DNA of 64,000 bases from Pseudomonas helleri (GCF_009600315.1 NZ_WIWC01000017.1:1-64000); one strand, 5' to 3'; shown: positions 51,100 to 60,963, numbered from the stretch's first letter. Notes: generated by a model not told the origin, from the letters alone. Translations and numbers: made by a program.

Positions 51100-51450
51100 A
51101 TGACTAACAAAATCATCCTTGCACTCGAAGCAGAGCAGATGACTAAAGAGATCCCTACTTTTGCCCCGGGCGACACTATTGTCGTTCAGGTGAAAGTGAA
51201 GGAAGGCGATCGTTCGCGTCTGCAAGCTTTCGAAGGTGTAGTGATTGCCAAGCGTAACCGTGGCGTGAACAGTGCTTTCACTGTTCGTAAAATCTCCAAC
51301 GGTGTTGGCGTAGAGCGTACTTTCCAGACCTACAGCCCGCAAATCGACAGCATGGCTGTTAAGCGTCGCGGTGACGTTCGTAAAGCCAAGCTGTACTACC
51401 TGCGTGACCTGTCGGGTAAAGCAGCTCGTATCAAGGAAAAACTGGCTTAA
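51100..51450 (+). CDS. rplS: 50S ribosomal protein L19
   Basis: 116 residues with the L19 segments [20 protein letters not shown] and [13 protein letters not shown]. It sits at the 30S-50S interface. TTAGGAG lies upstream of the ATG at 51100. Last gene of the operon; a strong terminator follows. Confidence 0.97.
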
Positions 51451-51469
51451 GTCCAGCTTCCCGATACAG

Positions 51470-51497
51470 AAAAAAGCAGCCTTCGGGCTGCTTTTTT
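51470..51497 (+). terminator. Terminator of the rplS operon
   Basis: AAAAAAGCAGCC-TTCG-GGCTGCTTTTTT: perfect stem, stable UUCG tetraloop and six Ts. Confidence 0.95.
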
Positions 51498-51547
51498 GTT
51501 GCCTGAGATTTGTCAGACCTTTGTCCAGTTGTAGGGTTGTTTAAAGC

Positions 51548-51967
51548 ATGACTTCGCGTGACCAAGAGATTCAACGCCGTACAGACCTGTCCGTTACCCG
51601 CATTACCAAGGCCGTCTTCCCCTCGACCACCAATCATCACAACACCTTGTTTGGTGGCACTGCATTGGCCTGGATGGACGAAGTATCGTTTATCGCCGCC
51701 ACCCGTTTTTGCCGCTTGCCGTTGGTCACCGTTTCGACTGACCGCATCGACTTCAATCATCCGATCGCTGCAGGCTCCATCGTTGAATTGGTGGGGCGTG
51801 TGGTGAAAGTGGGTAATACCAGCCTCAAGGTCGAAGTAGAAGTGTATGTCGAGAGCATGAGCTGCGACGGTCGCGAATTGGCCATCCAGGGTTTGTTCAG
51901 TTTTGTTGCCATCGACGAAGCCAAACGCCCGGTGCCGGTGTTGCCCGGATTTACGCAGGCCTCGTAA
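51548..51967 (+). CDS. Acyl-CoA thioesterase (YciA/VdlD-type hotdog fold)
   Basis: 139 residues. The catalytic segment FPSTTNHHNTLFGGTALAWMDEVSFIA carries the Asn and Asp of the hotdog thioesterases and the following RIDFNHPIAAGSIVELVGRV is typical of this branch. It releases fatty acid from acyl-CoA in the cytoplasm. It stands between the rplS terminator and the convergent antiporter gene, with only five bases between stops. Confidence 0.9.
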   Translation: MTSRDQEIQRRTDLSVTRITKAVFPSTTNHHNTLFGGTALAWMDEVSFIAATRFCRLPLVTVSTDRIDFNHPIAAGSIVELVGRVVKVGNTSLKVEVEVYVESMSCDGRELAIQGLFSFVAIDEAKRPVPVLPGFTQAS

Positions 51968-51972
51968 AGCCG

Positions 51973-53778
51973 TCACTTCGGTGCATCAGGTTTTACAAGT
52001 GCCAATATCGTCCAGCCCGTAGCGGGTTTCAGATCGCTGTTGGGTGTTATCACATGCACCCAACCGCTGCTGTCGCGCGCAAACAGGGGTGTTGCACGTT
52101 CACCGTGTAATGCCTGGTAGTCGTCCCAGGAGAAGCTGTCAGTCAGGTGGGTGCTGTAAATTTCCGCCCCTTGATGTAAGTCGTTTATCAATTGGCTATA
52201 CGTGATGGCAGGGTTACCCAACACTTGACCGCGATGTTCATGGCTGGCGCGATGCTTGTCAGTGCGGCGGCTTTCTTGGCTGTTGGTCAAGGTGTAAAGA
52301 CGGTGTGGGCCAAACTCGTGACGAAAGCGGGTGACCGCCAATGCGTTCAGTTCACCCGATGGGGACAGTGCCAGCAAATGGCCTAAACCCACCAGATCCA
52401 GATGCGACTCGGCATGTTCAGCCGCCGGATTGCCAAAGTAGGTGGGCAGGTTTCCCATGCGCGCGGCGCGGATGTTCTCCCAGTTGGAGTCCGTTAACAG
52501 CACCCGGATACCCAGTTGTTGCAACGCTTTGGCAATCACTCGCGCCGGACCGTTCGCGCCCACGATCAAAAAGCCGCTGGGCGGCGGCTCTGCTACTTTC
52601 AGCAGACGAGCCAATGGGCGTGCCGTCGCACTTTGCAGCACCACCGTGCCGATGATGACGGCAAAGGTAAGGGGAACCAGCAGTAAGGCGCCTTCGTGAC
52701 CCGCTTCATCCAGGCGTATCGCAAAAATGGCAGATACAGCAGCCGCGACGATGCCCCGAGGGGCGATCCAGGCCAGTAACGTGCGCTCACGCCAGCTCAG
52801 TTTTGAACCGGCTGTCGACAGCAAAACGTTCAAAGGGCGTGCAATAAATTGAATGATCAGTAGCAGCACCAGCACGGCGGGCCCGAGTGCCAGCATGGCA
52901 TTCAGGTCGAGACGGGCGGCGAGCAAGATAAACAGCCCGGAGATCAACAGTACGCTGAGGTTTTCCTTGAAGTGCAGGATATGCCGTACGTCTACGCCCT
53001 TCATGTTGGCCATCCACATGCCCATCAGCGTCACCGCCAGCAAACCGGATTCATGCATGATCTGGTTGGAGGCAATGAAAATGCCCAGCACCGTCGCCAG
53101 AGTCGCCAGGCTATGCAGGTATTCGGGCAGCCATTGGCGACGCAACACGTTACCCAGTGCCCAGCCCCCGGCGATGCCGAACACACTGCCGCACAGGATG
53201 ACTCCGGCAAATGTCAGCAAGCTATGGCTCAAGCCATCGCCGGCAGCGCGGGCAATGATGAAGCTGTAGACCACCACGGCGAGCAAGGCGCCAATCGGGT
53301 CGATGACGATGCCTTCCCAGCGCAGGATGTTGGCAATCGAGGCTTTGGGCCGAACCACGCGCAGCATGGGCACAATCACAGTGGGGCCGGTCACCAGTGT
53401 CAAGGTCCCGAAAAGCAGGGCCAGCAACCAGTCAAACCCCAGCAGCCAGTGCGTGGCCAAGGTAATGACCGCCCATGTCGACAAGGCCCCAACCGTCACC
53501 AGTCGATGCACGACGCTGCCGATCTCCCGCCATTCGGACAGGTGCAGCGTGAGGCTGCCTTCAAACAGAATCAGAGCGACCGCCAGTGACATCAGCGGCA
53601 TCAGCAATGGGCCAAACAGGGTTTGAGGATCAAGCCATCCCAGCACCGGGCCGATCAGTATGCCCGTTAACAGTAAGAACAGAATCGCTGGTAATTTCAG
53701 TCGCCAGGCCAGCCATTGGCAGCCCAGCGCGGCGACACCTATACCGCCAAACGTCAGCAGAATCTGTTGTTCGTTCAT
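51973..53778 (-). CDS. Cation:proton antiporter (CPA1 / NhaP type) with C-terminal TrkA-N-like domain
   Basis: 601 residues. About 11-13 membrane helices in the first 400 residues, with the antiporter core including RWEGIVIDPIGALLAVVV (conserved Asp). The C-terminal cytoplasmic part begins FLIVGANGPARVIAKALQQLG, a Rossmann-like TrkA-N fold in which the second Gly of GxGxxG is changed. It exchanges Na+ or K+ for H+; which ion is not predictable. Diverges from xerD. Confidence 0.9.
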   Translation of the reverse strand: MNEQQILLTFGGIGVAALGCQWLAWRLKLPAILFLLLTGILIGPVLGWLDPQTLFGPLLMPLMSLAVALILFEGSLTLHLSEWREIGSVVHRLVTVGALSTWAVITLATHWLLGFDWLLALLFGTLTLVTGPTVIVPMLRVVRPKASIANILRWEGIVIDPIGALLAVVVYSFIIARAAGDGLSHSLLTFAGVILCGSVFGIAGGWALGNVLRRQWLPEYLHSLATLATVLGIFIASNQIMHESGLLAVTLMGMWMANMKGVDVRHILHFKENLSVLLISGLFILLAARLDLNAMLALGPAVLVLLLIIQFIARPLNVLLSTAGSKLSWRERTLLAWIAPRGIVAAAVSAIFAIRLDEAGHEGALLLVPLTFAVIIGTVVLQSATARPLARLLKVAEPPPSGFLIVGANGPARVIAKALQQLGIRVLLTDSNWENIRAARMGNLPTYFGNPAAEHAESHLDLVGLGHLLALSPSGELNALAVTRFRHEFGPHRLYTLTNSQESRRTDKHRASHEHRGQVLGNPAITYSQLINDLHQGAEIYSTHLTDSFSWDDYQALHGERATPLFARDSSGWVHVITPNSDLKPATGWTILALVKPDAPK

Positions 53779-53900
53779 GGGACATCCTTCACGTGCTTTT
53801 TGTGTAGGCCATTGCGGGCGGGCTATGAAAGACTAGCGGTCACTTTGAACGTTCACCTTTTATTTGTGCGCAGCCTTTTACACCTGCGCTTAGAGAGCCA

Positions 53901-54797
53901 ATGCCCGCGATAGATGATCCACTTATCGACTGTTTTCTGGATGCCTTGTGGCTCGAAAAAGGCCTGTCCGACAACACCCGTGATGCTTATCGAAGTGATT
54001 TGGCGCTGTTTAACGGCTGGTTGCAGGAGCGCGATGTTGCACTCATCAACACCGGACGCGAGATGATCCTTGATCACTTGGCCTGGCGACTTGACCAAGG
54101 CTACAAACCCCGTTCGACGGCGCGCTTCCTGTCCGGGGCTCGAGGCTTTTATCGGTATTTGCTGCGTGAAAAATTGATCGGCGTTGACCCAACGTTGCAA
54201 GTCGAGATGCCACAGTTGGGCAGGCCTTTGCCCAAGTCGCTGTCTGAGGCGGATGTGGAGGCCTTGCTGGCAGCGCCTGATATGAGTGAAGCCATTGGCC
54301 AGCGTGATCGGGCAATGCTTGAGGTGCTGTACGCCTGTGGACTGCGCGTGACCGAACTGATCAGTCTGACGCTGGAGCAGGTCAACCTGCGTCAGGGCGT
54401 GTTGCGAGTCATGGGCAAAGGCAGCAAAGAGCGACTGGTGCCTATGGGCGAGGAGGCCATTGTTCAGGTTGAGCGGTATATGCGCGATGCGCGACATGAG
54501 CTGCTGGGCGGTCGCCCCAGCGACGTGCTGTTCCCCAGCCTGCGCGGTGAGCAAATGACCCGCCAGACTTTCTGGCACCGGATCAAGCATCAAGCCAAAG
54601 TGGCCGGCATCGACAAATCATTGTCACCGCATACCCTGCGTCATGCCTTTGCTACCCATTTGCTCAACCACGGTGCCGACTTGCGCGTAGTACAGATGCT
54701 GCTGGGCCACAGCGATCTGTCGACTACGCAGATTTACACCCACGTAGCGCGGGCTCGCCTGCAAGACCTGCATGCCCGTCATCACCCGCGTGGCTAG
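53901..54797 (+). CDS. xerD: Site-specific tyrosine recombinase XerD
   Basis: 298 residues. An N-terminal SAM-like core-binding domain precedes the catalytic domain with Arg in YACGLRVTELISL, HTLRHAFATHLLNHGADLR and the Tyr nucleophile in TQIYTHV. With XerC it resolves chromosome dimers at dif under FtsK control. The C-terminus is intact. dif and xerC are not in the window. It is the usual neighbour of dsbC in Pseudomonas. Confidence 0.96.
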   Translation: MPAIDDPLIDCFLDALWLEKGLSDNTRDAYRSDLALFNGWLQERDVALINTGREMILDHLAWRLDQGYKPRSTARFLSGARGFYRYLLREKLIGVDPTLQVEMPQLGRPLPKSLSEADVEALLAAPDMSEAIGQRDRAMLEVLYACGLRVTELISLTLEQVNLRQGVLRVMGKGSKERLVPMGEEAIVQVERYMRDARHELLGGRPSDVLFPSLRGEQMTRQTFWHRIKHQAKVAGIDKSLSPHTLRHAFATHLLNHGADLRVVQMLLGHSDLSTTQIYTHVARARLQDLHARHHPRG

Positions 54798-54932
54798 GGG
54801 CACAAGTGCGGTCACAGGGTCGGCCCGGCAAGCCATCTGTGGTAGGCTTTGCCGGTTTAGAAAACGAGCTGCCCGGACCCGGCTTATCGGGGTGTCCAGG
54901 TTTGGCCGTTTTGTCCGCCTTCAGGAGTTCCC

Positions 54933-55664
54933 ATGCGCGTGACCCAGATTTTAGCCGCCGCAGCCATTGCGTTGGTCAGTACCTTTACGTTTGCCGACAC
55001 TGCTGCCGAGCAAGCCATCCGCAAAAGCCTTGATGCGCTGAAGCTTGATGTTCCCGTTGAAAGCATCAGTGCAAGCCCGATGGCAGGTTTGTATGAAGTC
55101 AAACTCAGTGGCAGCCGCGTGTTGTACGCCAGTGCCGATGGTCAATTCATCGTGCAGGGCTACATGTTTCAGCTCAAGGATGGCAAGCCGGTCAATTTGA
55201 CCGAGCAGGCCGAACGCGTTGGCGTGGCTAAATTGATTAACGGTATTCCGGTCGCAGAAACCGTCGTTTACCCTGCAATCGGCGAAACCAAATCGCACAT
55301 CACCGTCTTTACCGATACCACCTGCCCGTATTGCCATAAATTGCATGAAGAAGTGCCTCAGTTGAACAAAATGGGCATTGAAGTGCGTTATGTTGCGTTC
55401 CCGCGTCAGGGCCTCGGTTCGCCGGGGGATCAGCAGCTGCAAGCGGTCTGGTGTTCGGCAGACAAAAAAAGCGCCATGGACAAAATGACCGATGGCAAAA
55501 AGGTTGAAGCGCCCAAGTGCGCCAACCCGGTCGCCAAACAATTCGCCCTGGGCCAATCGATTGGCGTAAATGGCACGCCAGCCATTGTGTTGGCTGACGG
55601 CCAGGTAATTCCGGGTTATCAGCCCGCTGCCCAAGTTGGCAAGCTGGCCCTCGGTGCTAAATAA
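54933..55664 (+). CDS. dsbC: Thiol:disulfide interchange protein DsbC
   Basis: 243 residues with a signal peptide ending near TFA-D; dimerisation domain of about 60 residues, then thioredoxin fold with TTCPYCHKLHEE. The dimer isomerises wrong disulfides in the periplasm and is kept reduced by DsbD. The partner Cys pair near the C-terminal part (VWCSADKK...PKCANP) is present. Starts after AGGAGTTCCC; hom is 136 bases downstream. Confidence 0.95.
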   Translation: MRVTQILAAAAIALVSTFTFADTAAEQAIRKSLDALKLDVPVESISASPMAGLYEVKLSGSRVLYASADGQFIVQGYMFQLKDGKPVNLTEQAERVGVAKLINGIPVAETVVYPAIGETKSHITVFTDTTCPYCHKLHEEVPQLNKMGIEVRYVAFPRQGLGSPGDQQLQAVWCSADKKSAMDKMTDGKKVEAPKCANPVAKQFALGQSIGVNGTPAIVLADGQVIPGYQPAAQVGKLALGAK

Positions 55665-55760
55665 TTCTGCATCGCCACAGTAAAACGCTGGCGATCATGG
55701 TCGGGCCGTTCAGTTGGCCGGCTATTAATTGAGAGCCGTGGTTATCCACGGTTGTGTTTC

Positions 55761-55787
55761 ACGGCCGACCTTGAGTCGGCCGTTTTA
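55761..55787 (+). terminator. Terminator-like hairpin immediately before hom
   Basis: ACGGCCGAC (55761-55769) and GTCGGCCGT (55775-55783) form a nine-pair stem followed by TTTTA. A second perfect hairpin, CCGTGG-TTAT-CCACGG (55736-55751), lies just upstream. The stem ends 17 bases before the hom start, so it could terminate dsbC or act as an attenuator of hom-thrC. Confidence 0.6.
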
Positions 55788-55800
55788 TGGGGAGTTCAGT

Positions 55801-57105
55801 GTGAATCCGGTCAAAGTAGGTATCTGTGGGCTCGGGACCGTCGGTGGCGGCACCTTCAACGTACTAAAGCGTAACGCCGAGGAGATTGCCCGCCGTGCCG
55901 GGCGTGGTATCCAGGTTGCGCAAATTGCCATGCGTACGCCAAACCCTCAGTGCGACATTGCCGGTACCCCCATTACCAACGATGTCTTTGCTGTGGCCAC
56001 CAACCCTGACATCGACATCGTGATCGAGTTGATTGGCGGCTACACCATCGCCCGTGAACTGGTGCTCAAAGCCATTGAAAACGGCAAGCATGTGGTCACT
56101 GCCAACAAGGCGCTGATTGCTGTGCATGGCAACGAGATTTTCGCCAAAGCTCAGGAAAAGGGCGTGATCGTGGCGTTCGAAGCCGCGGTGGCCGGTGGTA
56201 TTCCGGTGATCAAGGCGATTCGTGAAGGTCTGTCGGCCAACCGCATTAACTGGGTGGCGGGCATCATCAACGGCACCGGTAACTTCATCCTCACCGAAAT
56301 GCGTGAAAAGGGTCGTACGTTTGAAGACGTACTGGCTGAAGCGCAGGCGCTGGGTTACGCCGAAGCGGACCCGACCTTCGACGTGGAAGGTATTGATGCC
56401 GCTCACAAGCTGACCATTCTGGCCTCGATTGCGTTTGGTATCCCGCTGCAATTCGATAAAGCCTACACCGAAGGCATCACCAAGCTGACCACGGCTGATG
56501 TGAACTACGCCGAAGCGCTGGGCTACCGCATCAAGCACCTGGGCGTGGCACGCAGCACCGCCAATGGCATTGAACTGCGTGTACACCCGACACTGATCCC
56601 GGCAGACCGTCTGATTGCCAACGTCAATGGCGTGATGAACGCCGTCATGGTCAATGGCGATGCCGCGGGCTCCACTCTGTTCTACGGTGCAGGCGCCGGT
56701 ATGGAGCCAACGGCTTCGTCAGTGGTAGCCGACCTGGTGGACGTGGTGCGGGCGATGACGTCTGATCCTGAAAACCGTGTGCCGCACCTGGCCTTCCAGC
56801 CGGATTCTCTGTCTGACCACCCGATTCTTCCGATTGAAGCCTGCGAAAGTGCTTACTATCTGCGCATTCAGGCCAAGGACCATCCGGGTGTATTGGCACA
56901 AGTGGCCAGCATTCTGTCCGAGCGCGGCATCAACATCGAATCGATCATGCAGAAAGAAGTGGAAGAGCATGACGGCCTGGTGCCAATGATCCTGCTGACC
57001 CACCGTGTGATCGAGCAGCACATCAACGATGCGATTACAGCGCTTGAAGCATTGCAAGGCGTTGTGGGGTCTGTGGTTCGTATTCGCGTTGAACATCTTA
57101 ATTAA
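55801..57105 (+). CDS. hom: Homoserine dehydrogenase
   Basis: 434 residues from GTG 55801, with GGGGAG six bases upstream. NAD(P) site GICGLGTVGGG at the N-terminus, the catalytic domain with GIINGTGNFIL and DVEGIDAAHKL, and a C-terminal ACT domain (RIQAKDHPGVLAQVASIL) that usually mediates threonine feedback. It reduces aspartate semialdehyde to homoserine. Followed 107 bases later by thrC. Confidence 0.96.
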   Translation: MNPVKVGICGLGTVGGGTFNVLKRNAEEIARRAGRGIQVAQIAMRTPNPQCDIAGTPITNDVFAVATNPDIDIVIELIGGYTIARELVLKAIENGKHVVTANKALIAVHGNEIFAKAQEKGVIVAFEAAVAGGIPVIKAIREGLSANRINWVAGIINGTGNFILTEMREKGRTFEDVLAEAQALGYAEADPTFDVEGIDAAHKLTILASIAFGIPLQFDKAYTEGITKLTTADVNYAEALGYRIKHLGVARSTANGIELRVHPTLIPADRLIANVNGVMNAVMVNGDAAGSTLFYGAGAGMEPTASSVVADLVDVVRAMTSDPENRVPHLAFQPDSLSDHPILPIEACESAYYLRIQAKDHPGVLAQVASILSERGINIESIMQKEVEEHDGLVPMILLTHRVIEQHINDAITALEALQGVVGSVVRIRVEHLN

Positions 57106-57212
57106 TTAAGAGCGGCAAGCGATCAGCTCCAATCGCCAAGCATGAGCCAGACGGCTTTTACTTGGCGCTTATGGCTCAACCGCTAGCCGCTCAAACCCGA
57201 AGGTTTGCAACC

Positions 57213-58622
57213 ATGCGCTATATCAGCACCCGTGGCCAGGCACCGGCCCTGAATTTTGAAGATGTATTGCTGGCCGGTCTGGCCACCGATGGCGGTTTGT
57301 ATGTGCCGGAAAACCTGCCGCGCTTTACTCAGGAAGAAATCGCCTCCTGGGCTGGGCTGCCGTATCACGAGCTGGCGTTCCGGGTTATGCGCCCGTTTGT
57401 AACCGGCAGCATTCCTGACGCAGACTTTAAAAAAATTCTGGAAGAGACCTACGGCGTTTTCTCCCACGCAGCCGTTGCCCCGTTGCGCCAGTTGAATGGC
57501 AATGAATGGGTCCTGGAGCTGTTTCACGGGCCTACCTTGGCATTCAAGGATTTTGCCCTGCAACTGCTCGGTCGTTTGCTCGACTACGTGCTGGAGAAGC
57601 GCGGTGAGCGCGTTGTGATTGTCGGTGCGACTTCCGGCGATACCGGCTCTGCAGCGATTGAAGGCTGCAAGCACTGCGAAAACGTCGATATTTTCATCCT
57701 GCACCCCAACAACCGGGTGTCGGAAGTACAGCGTCGTCAAATGACCACGCTGTTCGGCGAAAACATCCATAACATCGCCATCGAAGGCAACTTCGATGAC
57801 TGCCAGGAAATGGTCAAGGCCAGCTTTGCCGATCAAGGTTTCCTCAAGGGCACACGGTTGGTGGCGGTCAACTCGATCAACTGGGCGCGCATCATGGCTC
57901 AGATCGTTTACTACTTCCACGCAGCCCTGCAGCTGGGCGGGCCGCATCGTTCGGTATCGTTCTCGGTGCCAACCGGCAACTTTGGCGACATTTTCGCTGG
58001 GTATCTGGCGCGCAACATGGGCCTGCCGATCAATCAGTTGATCGTGGCCACTAACCGTAATGACATCCTGCACCGTTTCATGAGCGGCAATCAGTACGCC
58101 AAAGAGACCTTGCATGCCACGCTGTCGCCGTCGATGGACATCATGGTGTCCTCGAACTTTGAACGCTTGCTGTTCGATCTTCACGGCCGCAATGGCGCTG
58201 CCGTTGCCGGTTTGATGGACACCTTCAAGAAAACCGGCCACTTCAGCGTTGAAGACGACCGTTGGACTGAAGCCCGTCGTTTGTTCGACTCGCTGGCGGT
58301 GGATGACGAGCAAACCTGCGAAACCATTGCTCAGGTATTTGCTGAAACAGGCGAAGTGCTGGACCCGCATACCGCGATCGGTGTCAAAGCTGCACGCGAG
58401 TGCCGTCGTAGCCTGGATATTCCGATGGTGATTCTGGGAACGGCTCACCCGGTCAAGTTTCCGGAAGCGGTCGAGAAGGCAGGTGTAGGAAAGGCGCTTG
58501 AACTGCCCGTACACCTTTCTGATCTGTTTGATCGCGAAGAACGTTACACCGTTTTGGACAATGACTTGAACGCCGTACAGGCCTTTGTCAGCCAGCATGG
58601 CAATCGTGGAAAAGCGCTTTAA
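57213..58622 (+). CDS. thrC: Threonine synthase
   Basis: 469 residues from ATG 57213. Fold type II PLP enzyme; the PLP lysine lies in LAFKDFALQLLGR and the phosphate-binding loop in ATSGDTGSAAIEG. It makes threonine from O-phosphohomoserine. It belongs to the class of about 460-480 residues with an N-terminal MRYISTRGQAPALNF. Terminator follows. Confidence 0.96.
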   Translation: MRYISTRGQAPALNFEDVLLAGLATDGGLYVPENLPRFTQEEIASWAGLPYHELAFRVMRPFVTGSIPDADFKKILEETYGVFSHAAVAPLRQLNGNEWVLELFHGPTLAFKDFALQLLGRLLDYVLEKRGERVVIVGATSGDTGSAAIEGCKHCENVDIFILHPNNRVSEVQRRQMTTLFGENIHNIAIEGNFDDCQEMVKASFADQGFLKGTRLVAVNSINWARIMAQIVYYFHAALQLGGPHRSVSFSVPTGNFGDIFAGYLARNMGLPINQLIVATNRNDILHRFMSGNQYAKETLHATLSPSMDIMVSSNFERLLFDLHGRNGAAVAGLMDTFKKTGHFSVEDDRWTEARRLFDSLAVDDEQTCETIAQVFAETGEVLDPHTAIGVKAARECRRSLDIPMVILGTAHPVKFPEAVEKAGVGKALELPVHLSDLFDREERYTVLDNDLNAVQAFVSQHGNRGKAL

Positions 58623-58645
58623 AAGCATTTCTCCTACGTAATGTG

Positions 58646-58671
58646 AAGCCCGTCATCTGACGGGCTTTTTT
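58646..58671 (+). terminator. Terminator of hom-thrC
   Basis: AAGCCCGTCA-TC-TGACGGGCTTTTTT: a perfect short stem followed by six Ts, 24 bases after the thrC stop. Confidence 0.92.
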
Positions 58672-58741
58672 GTACGTGCATGGCAAACTTGCCCCGTTTT
58701 CGCCTCTGAATGCTGGCGAGTGGTCGGTCAAGGAGGCTGCC

Positions 58742-60835
58742 ATGTCACGATCTTGTCGCGAGCTGAAGGATTGGTGTCTTAGCGTGTTGTTCGTCTCGCT
58801 GGCATCGTTAGGCTCAGTTGCCCATGCTGCGCAAGCAATGCCTTTGCAACTTCCCCAAAGCTTTATTTCTCCCAAAACATTTGCCTTTGATCGTGCTCAA
58901 CAGCAATGGCTGGCGCAGCGTGGCCCTTTGCGCGTGGGGGTCTACGTGGGTGACTATGCGCCGCTGGACATTGCTGGAGACCGCAAAAGCTATCAGGGCA
59001 TCAGTGCCGACTACTTGGGCCTCGTTCGAGATACGCTCGGGGTCAATGTGAGTGTTTCAGGCTTTCGTAAGCGCGATCAGGCCGTAGCCGCCTTGCTCTC
59101 GGGCAAGATCGATCTGTTAACCAGTGCCGGAAGCTACGAACGCGGGGTCGAAGGGCTTATTTTTTCAGCGGACTATATGGCTGATCGCTCAGTGGTGGTT
59201 GAGCGAGGCAGTGATGTGAGTCGCAAGGAGAATTGGGACCGAAAAAAAATAGGGTTTCTGGAGGGCCATGTCGACAGTCTGGTTGCCCATGCGTTTTACC
59301 CGAAAAGCCATATTATTTTCATGCCCGATTTAAGTAGTGCGCTGGAAGCCCTTGCAGAGGGTGAAGTTGATGCATTAGTCGGTAATGAGGTGGTTGTACG
59401 GTCTTTCAAAACCTTGAGGCCAAACTCGGGGCTACGCATTGTCGGGGAGAGCAATCTGCCCGCATCGGGCTTTGCCTTTGCTACTCGGCGTGAGGACGTG
59501 CAATTGCTCAGTCTGATTGATCGTGTCTTGAGCAATCTGGATACCGGCCTGACACAAGTGATTCACGCGCGCTGGACCACCGGGTTGGGTGGGGGCATTG
59601 GTCACAAGCAAATCGAGCTGTCATCCAGAGAGCGTGACTGGATCAGACAAAACCCTGTCGTCACCGTCGCTTCTCAGCAATACCCGCTTTATACGTTCAA
59701 AACCGGGGATGAACGGTGGGTGGGCTTGAGTCAGGACATCCTCTTTCGCATCTCGCGCATGACCGGTCTGGAGTTTGTGCACCGAGAGAGTTTGTCTACG
59801 GCACACACTCTGGAGCTGCTTCAAAGTGGCCAAGCCCATATGAATACGACGTTGACCGAGAGTGTGGAGCGTAAAGCCTTCTTGAACTTTACCTACTCGT
59901 TTGGCGGTGCGCCTTGGGTCTTTGTTGTGCGCATCAATGACTCCCGGCTGGGTTCATTATCTCAACTGGCAGGCCAGGTGCTGGTGCTTCCAGCGCGTCA
60001 TGCGTTAGTGCCGATGATTCGTAGTGAGCATCCGCACATAAAATTAAAGCTGGTAGAAAACTATGCCCAGGCCCGCCATCTGGTTGAGCGGGGTGATGCG
60101 CTAGCCACGATTCAGAATGAAACTCAGGCTTATCTTTATCCCCCAGGGCGTTTGAAAGTAGGCCGAAGTGTAGAGGGGCGGTGGTCCGCTGACAGTTTTG
60201 CGGTCTCGGCCCGACACCCGGAGTTACGCGACATACTCAACAAGGGGCTTGAAGCTTTGCCCATGGCTGAAGTGCGTGCCTTGCGCGTCAAGTGGCTGGG
60301 CGGGGTTGGCATTACACCGGTCATTGCGTCCGGTGATGAGACGTCACCGTGGGTGTTTTGGCTATCGGTTGTAGGGATATCTTTAAGCGTAATCTGTGCT
60401 TTTTGGTATTGGCATCTGATTAAGCAGCTGCGAATCATCCGTTTAGCCTTTGATCGTTTGCAAGAACGTCAGGCGTCACAGCAACGTTATTTTGATGCCG
60501 TGCCCAATCCAATTTTTATAAGAGGGCTGAAGGGCGAAATCATTGCCTGTAATCGTGCCTACAGTGAATGTTTTGCGACTCCGGATGAACTCATGAATGG
60601 GCAACGGATCACAGAAGTGGACATGTACACCGCCGAAGTGGGCGAGCATTTTCACGCTGAACTGATGCACGTGCTTGAGAGCCGAAAACCGCTGTATGAA
60701 AAGCGTCGAATTACATTCAAAAAACACAGTGTTGAGATTTATCGCTGGATTGTTCCTGTCTATTCGGAATCTGGCCAATTAGAAGGTGCCATGGGAGGGT
60801 GGTTCGATATTTCCGGACCCAAAGCGTGGGAGTGA
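58742..60835 (+). CDS. BvgS/RocS-like periplasmic sensor protein lacking a kinase domain
   Basis: 697 residues from ATG 58742, supported by AAGGAGG seven bases upstream. Order: signal peptide (about 1-28), two Venus-flytrap SBP_bac_3 domains (about 58-285 and 300-525), one membrane helix (about 537-558), a short linker and a PAS domain (about 575-690), ending DISGPKAWE. In BvgS, EvgS and RocS proteins the PAS domain leads into a histidine kinase, but translation stops here right after the PAS domain, and the following 20 codons read through show no kinase similarity. So the protein can sense but not phosphorylate by itself. A receiver gene follows 128 bases downstream. The periplasmic domains probably bind amino acids or similar small molecules. 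Confidence 0.88.
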   Translation: MSRSCRELKDWCLSVLFVSLASLGSVAHAAQAMPLQLPQSFISPKTFAFDRAQQQWLAQRGPLRVGVYVGDYAPLDIAGDRKSYQGISADYLGLVRDTLGVNVSVSGFRKRDQAVAALLSGKIDLLTSAGSYERGVEGLIFSADYMADRSVVVERGSDVSRKENWDRKKIGFLEGHVDSLVAHAFYPKSHIIFMPDLSSALEALAEGEVDALVGNEVVVRSFKTLRPNSGLRIVGESNLPASGFAFATRREDVQLLSLIDRVLSNLDTGLTQVIHARWTTGLGGGIGHKQIELSSRERDWIRQNPVVTVASQQYPLYTFKTGDERWVGLSQDILFRISRMTGLEFVHRESLSTAHTLELLQSGQAHMNTTLTESVERKAFLNFTYSFGGAPWVFVVRINDSRLGSLSQLAGQVLVLPARHALVPMIRSEHPHIKLKLVENYAQARHLVERGDALATIQNETQAYLYPPGRLKVGRSVEGRWSADSFAVSARHPELRDILNKGLEALPMAEVRALRVKWLGGVGITPVIASGDETSPWVFWLSVVGISLSVICAFWYWHLIKQLRIIRLAFDRLQERQASQQRYFDAVPNPIFIRGLKGEIIACNRAYSECFATPDELMNGQRITEVDMYTAEVGEHFHAELMHVLESRKPLYEKRRITFKKHSVEIYRWIVPVYSESGQLEGAMGGWFDISGPKAWE

Positions 60836-60864
60836 TGGGTTCGACTTAGCTTATTGTTGAAGTG

Positions 60865-60891
60865 TCCTACCGAAATTTAGGAATTATCCTA
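60865..60891 (+). promoter_or_regulatory. Cluster of TCCTA/TAGGA half-sites upstream of the receiver gene
   Basis: TCCTA (60865-60869), TAGGA (60878-60882) and TCCTA (60887-60891) alternate in orientation with spacers of eight and four bases, giving two overlapping inverted repeats about 75-100 bases upstream of ATG 60964. They look like an operator for a dimeric regulator, probably a LuxR-type response regulator, but no regulator is encoded at this locus. Confidence 0.5.
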
Positions 60892-60963
60892 TGTTGGTTT
60901 TCTTTCAACCCCTCTAGAGTCATTTTCCCGCGCCAAGTACGCGTTATGTTCCAAAGGTCCGTG

